Source: CAXBOO01 sp963977425 (GTDB lineage Bacteria > Bacteroidota > Bacteroidia > Flavobacteriales_D > Luteibaculaceae). Taken from it: DNA of 64,000 bases. The notes below the pieces were generated by a model. The model was not told the origin of the DNA. It saw only the letters and a list, made by a program, of their open reading frames with translations, and made no database searches. Positions 47,701 through 56,439 of this stretch are shown here, one piece after another; the first letter of the stretch is position 1; every line of letters starts with the position of its first letter. Made by a program: the position numbers and the translations under genes. The stretch spans positions 1-64,000 of the forward strand of contig CAXBOO010000001.1 of assembly GCA_963977425.1 (NCBI GenBank), written 5' to 3'.

Positions 47701-48788
47701 CAGAACAAGAAATATTCCCAGCAATGCCGACACTTTCTTACTTCAACAACAAACGATTATCCTTTGGTTTTACTCGCCCAATGAGTTTGGATTCAATCGA
47801 TTTTTCATTCACAGAAATAATCGATAGTGTTTACTTATCTGGTAATGCTCATTTGTTGCACTTAAAATTAAAAAACGACCTCTCTGAAAATCTTCTCACT
47901 TACTCTTTCCACATCAAGCAATGCAACAACAATCTGAAAGTGAGCAGTACTTTGGCATTAAAAAAACCGGTTTCACCAAAATCAAATCAGCTCATTATCA
48001 ATGAAATACTATATGATGCTAAAGAGAATCAAAACGAATTTATTGAGCTATACAATCCCACATCTGCTTTTCTTTCCCTCAATAATTTACGGTATCAGTT
48101 AGATTCTAAATCTGGTGTATTAGATTCATTGGGGCTAATAATGCCACCGAATTCTTATGTGTTTTTAGCAGCTGATACCAATAAGCTAACAGGCTTTAAC
48201 CACAAAAACTCTCTTGCATATTACCCATTCTTCGAATTGCCAACCTTAACCAATACAGGTGTTGAATTTTCTATACAGTCGAACAACAACGATACTTTAG
48301 ACCACATTCGAGTAGATGATAAGCAACACTATCCGCTCTTAATAGACACCAAAGGTGTTGCACTCGAACGTATTTTCAATCCCAATCTTGATAGTCCTCA
48401 ATTTGCATCTGCACCGGAGTCTTATGGATTTGCAAGTCCTGGACTTAAAAATGCCACTTCAATTGTAGACAATGAAAGCAATGAGTTGATTAGACTGAGC
48501 GACAATTACATTTCAGCCAATGGCGATGGCTATCAGGATTTTGTAAGCATAACGTATTCTAAAGCGAAAGTAGAAAGCATTGATATTACCATTTACGATA
48601 GAGCAGGGTTTATTGTGCGTCATATTGCCAACAATTACATCCACTCGGGTGAAAGTAGTTTTATCTGGAATGGTGAGAACAACTCTAAACAGCTAACAGA
48701 AGCTGGTGTGTATATTTTGGTTTTAGATGTTTCTAGTGATGGAAAATCAACAAACAGAATACGAAAAACCATTACGGTATCTCGTTAA
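44745..48788 (+). CDS. Large secreted lamin-tail-domain surface protein
   Basis: A protein of about 1347 residues. I start at ATG 44745 (MYKLFLILFCTIPCFVWAQ, a signal peptide); the frame upstream lies antisense to asd. After an N-terminal jelly-roll-like region (about 20-210), four lamin-tail domains can be recognised by the repeated INEIMIDPSP / ITELMIDPSP / FTEIMADPTP / INEILYDAKE starts and the FLELYN / YLEIYN / YLELYN / FIELYN signatures. The end (ANGDGYQDFVSI, IYDRAGFIV, GVYILVLDV) is a FlgD-Ig/gliding-motility-type C-terminal domain, consistent with T9SS export. Function unknown; probably a surface adhesin or structural protein. Confidence 0.83.
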   Translation: MYKLFLILFCTIPCFVWAQFSDNFNDGNISSNPRWQGEVSEFIVDENGRLQLTSEAISGSKMLYTSSPIGDSARWDLDVFMDFNTSSANYCRLYLAAEDTVLDTTNCFFAQLGGSSDNIQLWIRNNGQETLILESESGLFDNDSTAMHLSIHYSNNKLSIDTGFSALQTIICTSVNLPTYNYRYFALQPVFTSTRSTKFWFDNIHVVGKTETVAPRVIAQKCIGPNALEITFTETISASSLLVQNFIVDDTLTPSSVASTNRSVVLTFPTNLPQKKYLSIVIQNLTDEFSNILTDTLVYTFCGTIDLAEFGDVLINEIMIDPSPNDNLPEEEFLELYNNSEKAVSLSSLNLFNNHNQYHFLTDTILLPQQYYTICASENVYAFTSIGISNVIGAVDFPSLNNTADSLSLVSNGLTIDIVNYNTEWHNTPKTNGGYSLERIDPTSVCNDPFNFTYSIANTQGTPSQKNSVYTVYDGEYHIVTMEALPNKSLVLNTSSALSLMDFENTTLKLNNEENIGIVQSHNSANTYTIYFNSWPNPGTVVEAHFQSLISCRGTTLDTVITVTIPTPSSGNELHITELMIDPSPPVGLPNAEYLEIYNSANYAVYLSDFELIDKSKTYHLPPFKIPPKEYALLISDSDSELFNDFNCMLLQNFPSLLNSEYSIGIKHINSGIIDEIHYTSEYYKDITKSDGGYSLENINPVENCLGKLNFSASNDPKGGTPGKQNSIHQTSSISTPLFVEKTSMNNEHLSIVFDRNINPSVNFDFNSLTFTPSVPYTVNYFNRDSLIVNVFLDNGVFEYQLHMKDIEDCLQNTLDTTLTLYFGKEPSKGDLIFTEIMADPTPNNELPEVEYLELYNTTAFPLRLNNIALNSIALNLDYVLPANAYALISSDGRSFGLHNSLTINALSHTFLTNSGKHLALYNTKNNEAITELNYSTTWHSNDFALDGGISLELNDLNLKCYNSPLFWSSSTHPHGGTPGKENSISEQEIFPAMPTLSYFNNKRLSFGFTRPMSLDSIDFSFTEIIDSVYLSGNAHLLHLKLKNDLSENLLTYSFHIKQCNNNLKVSSTLALKKPVSPKSNQLIINEILYDAKENQNEFIELYNPTSAFLSLNNLRYQLDSKSGVLDSLGLIMPPNSYVFLAADTNKLTGFNHKNSLAYYPFFELPTLTNTGVEFSIQSNNNDTLDHIRVDDKQHYPLLIDTKGVALERIFNPNLDSPQFASAPESYGFASPGLKNATSIVDNESNELIRLSDNYISANGDGYQDFVSITYSKAKVESIDITIYDRAGFIVRHIANNYIHSGESSFIWNGENNSKQLTEAGVYILVLDVSSDGKSTNRIRKTITVSR

Positions 48789-48794
48789 ATAAAG

Positions 48795-48822
48795 AAAGGA
48801 ACGACAATGCCGTTCCTTTTTC
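48795..48822 (+). terminator. Terminator after the lamin-tail protein gene
   Basis: Perfect 9-pair stem AAAGGAACG / CGTTCCTTT with a 7-base loop and T tail, 6 bases after the stop. Confidence 0.85.
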
Positions 48823-48826
48823 CCTT

Positions 48827-48861
48827 ATCACTAAACTAAACCCTTACATTCGTTTAGTGAT
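48827..48861. repeat. 10-bp inverted repeat
   Basis: ATCACTAAAC (48827-48836) and GTTTAGTGAT (48852-48861), perfect arms around a 15-base loop, just after the terminator. The remaining bases to the crtZ stop at 49094 are AT-rich and show no gene of their own. Confidence 0.5.
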
Positions 48862-49093
48862 TAAACTTACCCAGCGCTAATATAGAATTTAATTCAATAT
48901 TCAGATACGTTTTACAGTTATTTTTAATCGACGAGATTAATTTCTATAAAATTCATTAACCTATATGTGCAATATTAGTTTGTATTAGCGAGATATAACC
49001 TTGTATTTTGGATTATTCACGCTAAAACTAAACTATAATCAATATTTCGTTTCTATAAACAAAATTAACTTTAAGAAAGCTGATATAGTTCAA

Positions 49094-49552
49094 TTATTGA
49101 GCAGATTTAGACTTTTTAGCTTCTACAAAATATTTTTTTGGCACCAAAAGCATTCCAAAACACTTTCCGTCGGGTTTATAAATATTTTTATGATGCACTT
49201 TATGAGCTTTACGTATGGCTCTAAAATAGAAGTTGTCCGTTTTATCAAACCACTTAAATCTTCTGTGAATGAGCACATCGTGCACCAAGAAGTAGCATAT
49301 ACCGTAAAACAAGATGCCCAATCCAGCAAAAAATCTCCAATCGTAACCCGCTAAAGATCCAAAAATCATCAGGCTGGCACTTGGTATGGCATAAATCACA
49401 AAAAAGGCATCGTTCTTCTCAAAAAACCCTGGCTCTACTTGGTGATGATCTTTGTGGAAATACCACATAAAACCATGCATTACATACTTGTGGGTAAACC
49501 ACGCCATAAATTCCATTATAACAAAAAACAAAGGCGTAAATAATACGATCAT
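49094..49552 (-). CDS. crtZ: Beta-carotene hydroxylase
   Basis: A 152-residue di-iron membrane hydroxylase. The histidine clusters of CrtZ are complete: HKYVMH (H21, H26), HKDHH (H33, H36, H37), HDVLIH (H91, H96) and HKVHH (H117, H120, H121). It adds hydroxyls to beta-carotene rings, giving cryptoxanthin and zeaxanthin. Membrane helices are at about 3-19, 48-66 and 75-90. It is the last gene of the carotenoid operon and overlaps the photolyase gene by ATGA. Related sterol desaturase-like hydroxylases share the motif, but context settles it. Confidence 0.93.
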   Translation of the reverse strand: MIVLFTPLFFVIMEFMAWFTHKYVMHGFMWYFHKDHHQVEPGFFEKNDAFFVIYAIPSASLMIFGSLAGYDWRFFAGLGILFYGICYFLVHDVLIHRRFKWFDKTDNFYFRAIRKAHKVHHKNIYKPDGKCFGMLLVPKKYFVEAKKSKSAQ

Positions 49553-50871
49553 ACTACTGAATTAAGTGTGTGTTTATATATTTCTATACAGGCCTTTCGG
49601 CTCTCCTTTAAATCAACCATTGGTCTATAGTCTGTACTTTCAAATTCTGGCACCCACTGGCGAATGTATTCACTATTTGGGTCAAACTTTTTGGCTTGCG
49701 ATTCTGGATTAAACACCCTAAAATAAGGTGCCGCATCGCATCCACAACTTGCCGCCCATTGCCACCCTCCTACATTTGAAGCCAATTCAAAATCCATCAA
49801 TTTTTCAGCAAAATAAGCCTCGCCCCATCGCCAATCTATCAACAGATTTTTACACAAAAAGCTGGCCACTATCATCCGCACTCTGTTGTGCATAAAACCC
49901 GTCGCGTTTAACTCACGCATACCGGCATCAACAAGAGCAACGCCCGTATTTCCGTTTTTCCACAAATCAAAATCCGCTTCGTTATTGCGCCAAGGTATGG
50001 ACGCGTACTTTGGCTTGAATTCTTCTGTAACTGTATTGGGATAATACCATAAAATCATCTGATAAAATTCTCTCCAAATAAGTTCACTGGTATATGTGTG
50101 CGACAATTGCATAGCCGTAAGCAAAAGTCTACGGATGCTTATATTACCAAAACGAAGTAAAACAGACACTTTACTGGTTCCATTTTCTGCAGGAAAGTCT
50201 CGAAGCGACTCGTAGTGTATTAGAATATTTTCATCTGGATAGTCGAGGTTACAAGCATAGTTCTGCTCCTCAAATCCTATCGAATTTAATTTAGGGAAAC
50301 CAAAATTTGATTTAGAAAAACACTCCCACAATTCATCAACAGTATTTGTTTCTATGGTTGTTATACTGACAGTTTTTCTCCAAGTATTCGCATATGGGGT
50401 AAATACCGAATATGGTGACCCATCGGCTTTTAAAACTTCGTGAGGCTCTAAAATAACATGGTCTTTGAAAGTAATCGCTACAATATTCTGCTGGTTTAGT
50501 AATCCCTCAATTTCTTCATCACGTTGGCGAGCATAAGGAGTATAATCTCTGTTCCAATAGACACTCTTCAATGCAGGAAATTGCTCTCTAATATTCCCGA
50601 AAAATTGCTGTGGTGTTCCATGATATACCAATATAGAACTATTGTATTCAGCCAAAATAGTGTTCAGCTTTTTAAGGCATGAGTAGATGTAAGTAACTCT
50701 TTGATCGGTTTTTGGCAACGACTCTAAAAGATGGCTATCGAATATGAAAACAGGTTGAACTTTATCGCCCCTTTTCAATGCCTTGATCAATCCTGTATTA
50801 TCGTCAAATCTAAGATCGCGTCGAAACCAAAACAAGGTATCGGTTGAAATGTCTACACCAGCTCTTTGCAT
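49549..50871 (-). CDS. Deoxyribodipyrimidine photolyase/cryptochrome family protein
   Basis: A protein of about 440 residues that starts at ATG 50871 (MQRAGVDISTDTLFWFRRDLRF), overlapping the end of idi by 19 bases; the frame upstream of this is inside idi. N-terminal antenna domain (about 12-150) with WFRRDLR, and FAD-binding helical domain (about 220-440) with FMHNRVRMIVASFL, LLIDWRWGE and the WQWAASCGCDAAPYFR stretch. It is a class I-type photolyase that uses blue light and FADH to split UV-induced pyrimidine dimers, or a cryptochrome-like sensor. Location within the carotenoid operon links it with light stress. Confidence 0.9.
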   Translation of the reverse strand: MQRAGVDISTDTLFWFRRDLRFDDNTGLIKALKRGDKVQPVFIFDSHLLESLPKTDQRVTYIYSCLKKLNTILAEYNSSILVYHGTPQQFFGNIREQFPALKSVYWNRDYTPYARQRDEEIEGLLNQQNIVAITFKDHVILEPHEVLKADGSPYSVFTPYANTWRKTVSITTIETNTVDELWECFSKSNFGFPKLNSIGFEEQNYACNLDYPDENILIHYESLRDFPAENGTSKVSVLLRFGNISIRRLLLTAMQLSHTYTSELIWREFYQMILWYYPNTVTEEFKPKYASIPWRNNEADFDLWKNGNTGVALVDAGMRELNATGFMHNRVRMIVASFLCKNLLIDWRWGEAYFAEKLMDFELASNVGGWQWAASCGCDAAPYFRVFNPESQAKKFDPNSEYIRQWVPEFESTDYRPMVDLKESRKACIEIYKHTLNSVV

Positions 50872-51380
50872 TGTTCTACAAACTTTGGCAACGCGATAAG
50901 GAACCATGGTGTATACTCACTTGGATTCATTGCCACATCTTTCAATAAGGTTTTCAAATCAACATATTTATAGGCGTGTACTTCGTCTTCGTTGAATTCA
51001 AAATCGGCACTGTATTTAGCTACAAATACATGGTCAAATTCATGCTCTGTAAGACCATTGCTAAAACCAGCTTTGTACGTAAAATTAAACAGGTAATCGG
51101 GCTCAACATCTATCCCTAATTCTTCTTGAGCTCTCCGAACAACAGCCGACCGCAAATCTTCGTCTTTTCTTGGATGACTACAACATGCATTGGTCCATAA
51201 ACCTGGCGAATGATACTTTGAATGAGCTCTTTGATGAATCAACATTTCGCCCTTATCGTTGATGATAAATAATGAAAATGCACGATGCAAAACACCTTTT
51301 TCGTGGGCTTCCATTTTTTCCATCGTTCCCAACTCATTATCGTTAGAATCTACTAATACTACATACTCTGGTTGATTCAT
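50853..51380 (-). CDS. idi: Isopentenyl-diphosphate delta-isomerase, type I
   Basis: A 175-residue Nudix-fold enzyme that interconverts isopentenyl and dimethylallyl diphosphate, feeding carotenoid synthesis. The active-site cysteine lies in TNACCSHPR and the metal site includes the EELG segment of the Nudix box and the EHEFDHVFV region. Length is that of the bacterial enzyme. Its ATG overlaps the stop of crtB by 4 bases (ATGA). Confidence 0.95.
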   Translation of the reverse strand: MNQPEYVVLVDSNDNELGTMEKMEAHEKGVLHRAFSLFIINDKGEMLIHQRAHSKYHSPGLWTNACCSHPRKDEDLRSAVVRRAQEELGIDVEPDYLFNFTYKAGFSNGLTEHEFDHVFVAKYSADFEFNEDEVHAYKYVDLKTLLKDVAMNPSEYTPWFLIALPKFVEQCKELV

Positions 51381-52213
51381 AATAAATTAAAAGAGTGCTT
51401 TAAATACGATGATGTTAATACCCAGTATTTCCTTCTATTCGAAATTCGAATTCGATTATTGAGAATGTTTTGGTGCTCTGTCTTTTTTATTTTCCCCAAT
51501 AACTGACGGTAAAACATGTAAGCGAGATAAACTCCAAATCGGGCGTTTTTAGGAAGCTGTACGATGCCTTTATATCCTTCATCAAAATCGGCTTCAATTT
51601 CCTTCAATAACGTCTGTTTTTGTACTTCATTGAAATCCTTCAAATTGACATTGGGGAAATACTGACGCCCCATGCCTTCATAATCGGCTTGCAAATCGCG
51701 CAAGAAATTGATTTTTTGAAACGCCGCTCCTAGAGACATTGCCATGGGTTTTAACTTATTATAAACAACATCATCTCCGCTGACAAAAATTCGTAAACAC
51801 ATCAAGCCCACTACTTCGGCCGAACCCAAAATATAGTTTTCGTATTCGGATTGCGAGTAAGTACTTTTATCTAGATCCATGCGCATGCTCTTCAAAAAAG
51901 CGTTTACACAATCTATATCTAGACCATAATCATGGTAAGTCTTTTGGAAAGCATTCAACACAGGGTTGGTGCTTATTTTTCTTTCCAAGGCACGATACGT
52001 TTCTGCCTCAAACTCGTTGAGCAAAGTCAGTTTATCGTAGTCATGAAAGGAATCTACAATCTCATCAGCCAATCGTACAAAGCCATATATGTTGTATATC
52101 GGCTGTTGCATTTTTTTATCCAGGCAAAGAATGCCTAAAGAAAAAGATGTGCTGTATTTTCTTGTAATACTTTTTGCTAACCGCTCTGAAACGGTGTCGT
52201 ACAGTCTTTTCAT
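51377..52213 (-). CDS. crtB: Phytoene synthase
   Basis: A 278-residue enzyme that condenses two geranylgeranyl diphosphates to phytoene. The two aspartate-rich motifs DEIVD (about residue 52) and the later NFLRDLQAD...GRQYFP signature of squalene/phytoene synthases are visible. It starts 3 bases after the crtI stop and overlaps idi. Confidence 0.95.
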   Translation of the reverse strand: MKRLYDTVSERLAKSITRKYSTSFSLGILCLDKKMQQPIYNIYGFVRLADEIVDSFHDYDKLTLLNEFEAETYRALERKISTNPVLNAFQKTYHDYGLDIDCVNAFLKSMRMDLDKSTYSQSEYENYILGSAEVVGLMCLRIFVSGDDVVYNKLKPMAMSLGAAFQKINFLRDLQADYEGMGRQYFPNVNLKDFNEVQKQTLLKEIEADFDEGYKGIVQLPKNARFGVYLAYMFYRQLLGKIKKTEHQNILNNRIRISNRRKYWVLTSSYLKHSFNLL

Positions 52214-52216
52214 AAA

Positions 52217-53680
52217 TTAGGCTGTTAACAATTCTGCTACAATTTGGCCTGAAATAACCGCTGGTGGCAATCCTGGTCCTGGTACACTTAGCTGCCCACA
52301 ATAAAATACATTCTTTAGTGCTTTGTTCTTCATTCGTGGTTTTAAAAAGGCCGTTTGCTTCAACGTATTTGCCAAACCGTAAGCGTTGCCTTTAAATGAA
52401 TTGTACTCTTCTTCGAAATTACTAACCGAATAAGGTAGACAAAAAGCAACTTCGTCCATAAAACTCTCACCTATTTTATTTTCAACGCGTTGTACCAAAT
52501 GCTTAAAATAGGCAATTTGTTCCTTTTCACTAATTTCATTTATTCCAGGCGCAATGGGCACTAAAAAAAACAAATTTTCTTTCCCTTCTGGTGCAACACT
52601 CGCATCTGTTTTACTTGGTGCGCACACATAAAATAGAGGTTTTTCTGGCCAACTTGGCTCATCGTATATTGTGTGAGCATGAGCTTCAAAACTGGTGTCG
52701 AAAAACAAGTTATGATGTTCAAGATTCGGCAATTTTTTATTGACCCCAACATAAAACAGCAGCGATGACGGCGACATAACTCTACTATCCCAATACGCTT
52801 GGTTGTAATTTCTATGTTTTTCTTGCAATAATTTTTGCTCTGTAAAATGATAGTCGGCAGCCGAAATAACATTATCAAACTTCAAATCACCCAAACTGCA
52901 TTGAATGCCTTTGGCTTCTTTTCCTTCAACCAATATTTTTTCTACGGTGCAATTGAATCGAAACTCCACACCCAACTTTAACGCTAATTGATGAAAGGCT
53001 TCGGATATTTCGCACATACCTCCCATTGGATACCACGTACCTAATTTGATGTCGGCATAGTTCATTAAACTATACAATGCTGGCGTGTCCTTGGGTTTAG
53101 CTCCCAAAAACAAAACGGGGAAATTGAGGATTTCCAAGATTTTTGGATTCGTAAAATACTTTTCGGTAAGAGTCGTAAAACTTCCAAGCAACTGCAACTT
53201 AAACAATGCCGAAATAACATCCCATTGCGCAAATTCAAGTATCGATAACCCTGGCTTATACACCAAACTATCCATTCCTTTTCGGTACTTGTACTCGGCA
53301 TCGGCCATAAAAGCCTCAAGCTGTTTTCCTGCACCATCTTCCAAACTTTCGAATAACGCTTTTAGGTCTTCAAAATTTGCTGGAATATTGTGTTGAGAAT
53401 CGGTGAAAATCACCTGATACGACGGATCCAATCTTTTTAAATCCAAATAGTCGTTGATATCTTCGTCAAACTGATTAAAAAATCGTTCAAACACATCGGG
53501 CATCCAATACCATGAGGGTCCTTTATCAAAGGTAAAGCCTTCTTTTTCGAAGCTCCTAGCTCGACCACCTACTTCAGCGTGTTGTTCTAAAACAGTAACT
53601 TTAAATCCGCGCTGAGCTGCTTTGCATGCTGCCGCTAATCCGCTAATTCCTGCCCCAATAATTCCAACCGATTTCGTCAT
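52217..53680 (-). CDS. crtI: Phytoene desaturase
   Basis: A 487-residue FAD enzyme that desaturates phytoene toward lycopene. It opens with the dinucleotide-binding GAGISGLAAA motif and ends with the CrtI signature GPGLPPAVISGQIVAELL (in CGQLSVPGPGLPP region, quoted in part). First gene of the five-gene operon crtI-crtB-idi-photolyase-crtZ. No lycopene cyclase is encoded in the window, so that step must be supplied from elsewhere. Confidence 0.95.
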   Translation of the reverse strand: MTKSVGIIGAGISGLAAACKAAQRGFKVTVLEQHAEVGGRARSFEKEGFTFDKGPSWYWMPDVFERFFNQFDEDINDYLDLKRLDPSYQVIFTDSQHNIPANFEDLKALFESLEDGAGKQLEAFMADAEYKYRKGMDSLVYKPGLSILEFAQWDVISALFKLQLLGSFTTLTEKYFTNPKILEILNFPVLFLGAKPKDTPALYSLMNYADIKLGTWYPMGGMCEISEAFHQLALKLGVEFRFNCTVEKILVEGKEAKGIQCSLGDLKFDNVISAADYHFTEQKLLQEKHRNYNQAYWDSRVMSPSSLLFYVGVNKKLPNLEHHNLFFDTSFEAHAHTIYDEPSWPEKPLFYVCAPSKTDASVAPEGKENLFFLVPIAPGINEISEKEQIAYFKHLVQRVENKIGESFMDEVAFCLPYSVSNFEEEYNSFKGNAYGLANTLKQTAFLKPRMKNKALKNVFYCGQLSVPGPGLPPAVISGQIVAELLTA

Positions 53681-53765
53681 ATTTTTAAGCTTTTCAGCTT
53701 CAACATTTTAGCCTTGCGGGTTAAAAAACTTAACTACGCTATATTTCAAGTAAAGGATTTACAAC

Positions 53766-53796
53766 CGACCATCCATAATTATTAGACAAATGGTCG
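53766..53796. promoter_or_regulatory. Inverted repeat upstream of crtI, possible operator
   Basis: CGACCAT (53766-53772) and ATGGTCG (53790-53796), perfect 7-base arms with centres 24 bases apart, 86 bases upstream of the crtI start and between it and uvrC. Possible binding site for a light or redox regulator; no regulator gene is nearby. No exact TAnnTTTG box was found for crtI. Confidence 0.35.
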
Positions 53797-53845
53797 ATTT
53801 TCATGCAATATAAAATAAGTGGGCTTTATGGCTTTTGTCATTGCC

Positions 53846-53853
53846 TATATTTG
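53846..53853 (+). promoter_or_regulatory. uvrC: -7 promoter element of uvrC
   Basis: TATATTTG is an exact TAnnTTTG match, 10 bases before the ATG at 53864. It lies within the longer open frame and supports the downstream start. Confidence 0.6.
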
Positions 53854-53863
53854 CTGTACGTCC

Positions 53864-55672
53864 ATGCCAAAATTTGACCACCTAGAAGAAAAAATCAAAA
53901 GCGTACCGACCAAACCGGGCGTTTATCAATACTTCAACAAAGAAGGTGTTATCATATATGTTGGTAAAGCAAAAAATCTAAAACGTAGAGTAAGCTCTTA
54001 TTTCAATAAAAACCACGATTACGGTAAAGTAAGGCGATTGGTGTCGCAGATAGTGGACATAAAATATCTAGTTGTTGAGACCGAAATGGACGCTCTGCTG
54101 CTTGAGAATAATCTCATCAAAAAGTACCAACCAAAATACAATGTCATGCTCAAGGACGACAAAAGTTATCCTTGGATTTGCATCAAAAAAGAGCCCTTCC
54201 CACGGGTTTTTGGAACGCGACGCATGGTGAAAGATGGCAGCAAATACTTTGGTCCATATAGCTCCATAAAAATGATGAACACTTTACTGGACCTCATCAA
54301 AGAGCTGTATCCGTTGCGAACTTGCAAGTACAATCTTAGTCCAGAAAACATAAACGCAGGAAAATTTAAAGTCTGTTTAGAATACCATATCGGCAATTGC
54401 CTTGGTCCGTGCGAAGGGAAGCAGAATGTAGACAGTTACGACCAAGAAATAGAAGACATAAAAAAAATTGTTCAAGGCAATATAAAAGATGTGATTGTCC
54501 ATCTCAAAAACTTGATGACCTCTTACGCTCAAAACTTTGAGTTTGAAAAGGCGCAAGAAATGAAGGAAAAGACAGAACTCTTGAGTAATTATCAAGCTAA
54601 AAGCACCGTAGTAAGCCCTACTGTAGACGACGTAGATGTATTTAGCCTAGTACAAGATGATGAAATAGCCTTCGTTAATTTTCTGCGCGTTAAAAGCGGT
54701 TCTATCGTTCAAGGTTTTACGCTTGAGTTAAAAAAAGGGGTAGAAAATGAAGAAGTAGACGATTTACTCAAAATTGGGATCATTGAACTCAGAGAACGCT
54801 TTCATAGCAACAGCAAGGAATTGATTCTTGAAAAAGAACTTGGCTTAGGGGATTATTTTACCGAAACCGTTCCGCAGCGTGGCGACAAGAAAAAATTATT
54901 AGAAATGTCTATCCGCAACGCTAAGTATTACATGATAGACAAACACAAACAGCAAAAACTTATTGATCCTGAAAAACACAGTAAGCGCATACTCAACACC
55001 ATTAAAACCGATTTAAGACTGAGCGAATTGCCAAAGCACATTGAATGTTTTGATAACTCTAACATTCAAGGAACCAATCCAGTAGCTGCCTGTGTCGTTT
55101 TCAAAAATGCTAAACCAAGCAAAAAGGATTACCGGCATTTCAACATAAAAACCGTGGTGGGGCCCGATGATTTTGCCAGCATGGAAGAAGTAGTTTACCG
55201 TAGATACAAACGACTTTTAGATGAAGAACAAGAGCTTCCTCAACTCATTATTATCGATGGAGGTAAAGGACAATTAGGCTCAGCTATTAAAAGTCTAAGA
55301 GCGCTCGATTTAATGGGCAAAATTGCCATCGTTGGCATAGCAAAACGTTTAGAAGAAATCTACTTTCCGGGCGATAGTGTTCCGCTCTACATTGATAAAA
55401 AATCGGAAAGTTTGAAAATCATTCAACAACTCCGAAATGAAGCCCACCGCTTTGGTATAACCTTCCACAGACAAAAAAGAAGCAAGGCAGCACTAGGCAC
55501 CGAACTCACCAAAATTGAAGGTATAGGCGAAACAACGGCCCAAAAACTGTTCAAACATTTTGGTACTGTAAAAAAAGTAAAATTAGCCAGCGAAGAAGAA
55601 TTAATGCAAGTACTCAATACCAAACAGTGCAAGGCATTGCTCCATTATTTCTCACAATCGACCGACAGTTAA
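53864..55672 (+). CDS. uvrC: UvrABC excinuclease subunit C
   Basis: A 602-residue nucleotide-excision-repair nuclease that makes both cuts around a lesion held by UvrB. N-terminal GIY-YIG nuclease domain (PGVYQYFNKEG, IIYVGKAKNLKRRV), a UVR helical motif at about 210-245, the RNase-H-like C-terminal nuclease (ECFDNSNIQGTNPV, IIDGGKGQL) and a helix-hairpin-helix at the end (IEGIGETTAQKL). I start at ATG 53864 (MPKFDHLEEKIK), the common UvrC beginning; the open frame runs 15 codons further upstream. Stop abuts that of the next, convergent gene. Confidence 0.95.
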   Translation: MPKFDHLEEKIKSVPTKPGVYQYFNKEGVIIYVGKAKNLKRRVSSYFNKNHDYGKVRRLVSQIVDIKYLVVETEMDALLLENNLIKKYQPKYNVMLKDDKSYPWICIKKEPFPRVFGTRRMVKDGSKYFGPYSSIKMMNTLLDLIKELYPLRTCKYNLSPENINAGKFKVCLEYHIGNCLGPCEGKQNVDSYDQEIEDIKKIVQGNIKDVIVHLKNLMTSYAQNFEFEKAQEMKEKTELLSNYQAKSTVVSPTVDDVDVFSLVQDDEIAFVNFLRVKSGSIVQGFTLELKKGVENEEVDDLLKIGIIELRERFHSNSKELILEKELGLGDYFTETVPQRGDKKKLLEMSIRNAKYYMIDKHKQQKLIDPEKHSKRILNTIKTDLRLSELPKHIECFDNSNIQGTNPVAACVVFKNAKPSKKDYRHFNIKTVVGPDDFASMEEVVYRRYKRLLDEEQELPQLIIIDGGKGQLGSAIKSLRALDLMGKIAIVGIAKRLEEIYFPGDSVPLYIDKKSESLKIIQQLRNEAHRFGITFHRQKRSKAALGTELTKIEGIGETTAQKLFKHFGTVKKVKLASEEELMQVLNTKQCKALLHYFSQSTDS

Positions 55673-56272
55673 TTATTGCTTTAGCTTAAAATCTAAGCCG
55701 AAAGAAAAATACCCTAGCACAAAACCTTTATTGCCAACTTGCAAATTAATAGGACGTATAACGTAAGCTACCTTTTTAGTTTTAGGTGCTATTCTAAACC
55801 CCAATGAAGCGTTACCTACAAGATAAATGGTATTAAAATAAACGCTTCTATCGTGGTAGGTCATGCCTCCAGTCCCGAGCAAACCTCGCGAATAATTTAT
55901 TCCCCCTCCTACCGAGGCTACAATAGAAAAAGCATCTACTCTCACAATATCGTAATGAGCATTCACATCTAAAGTTGTTATTCGATAATACTGTTCTCTA
56001 ACATCGGAAATAAATTTCGGCGAAAAACTTCCAATCATGAGATTAGGGTTCATCCGCAACTTGCTTTTAGCACCATAGCTTTTCTGCCACCCCACTGAAT
56101 ATAATAGCCCATTACCGGTTTCTTTTAAGCCTTCGTTTATACCAATGCCTATGGCTGTACTGAGAGATGTTTTCTCAATCACTTCTTGAGCTAACAACTT
56201 ATTTCCTGCAAACATCAATAAGATTATATAAATGCCCAAAAAGTTTTTCATTAGCGAATTCATACTCATCAT
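55673..56272 (-). CDS. Hypothetical outer-membrane beta-barrel-like protein
   Basis: A 199-residue exported protein with a signal peptide (cleavage after LLAQ, about residue 29) and alternating amphipathic strands ending in an aromatic (YFSFGLDFKLKQ), as in small outer-membrane barrels. Several ATGs cluster at the start (56272, 56263, 56251). Family not recognised. It converges on uvrC with no gap between stop codons. Confidence 0.65.
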   Translation of the reverse strand: MMSMNSLMKNFLGIYIILLMFAGNKLLAQEVIEKTSLSTAIGIGINEGLKETGNGLLYSVGWQKSYGAKSKLRMNPNLMIGSFSPKFISDVREQYYRITTLDVNAHYDIVRVDAFSIVASVGGGINYSRGLLGTGGMTYHDRSVYFNTIYLVGNASLGFRIAPKTKKVAYVIRPINLQVGNKGFVLGYFSFGLDFKLKQ

Positions 56273-56439
56273 TTAGTCTTTATCAGCTTTCGTCATCGTA
56301 TTGATAGGACGCTATTTCGTTAGTTACAGTAAATCTAAGAACTAGTAGCACTAATCCATTTTTTGACACAGAGTATCTTTTATCGATTATTTCCTACAAG
56401 TTATTACTTAAATTAACGTTCTCATTTAAACAAAAACCT

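Noticed and set aside
49001..49354. Open frame of 117 codons on the + strand
   Set aside because: It lies mostly antisense to crtZ, whose histidine motifs are complete; the translation has no recognisable features.
52116..52301. Small minus-strand frame spanning the crtI-crtB junction
   Set aside because: It overlaps the ends of two clear genes in another frame and has no support.
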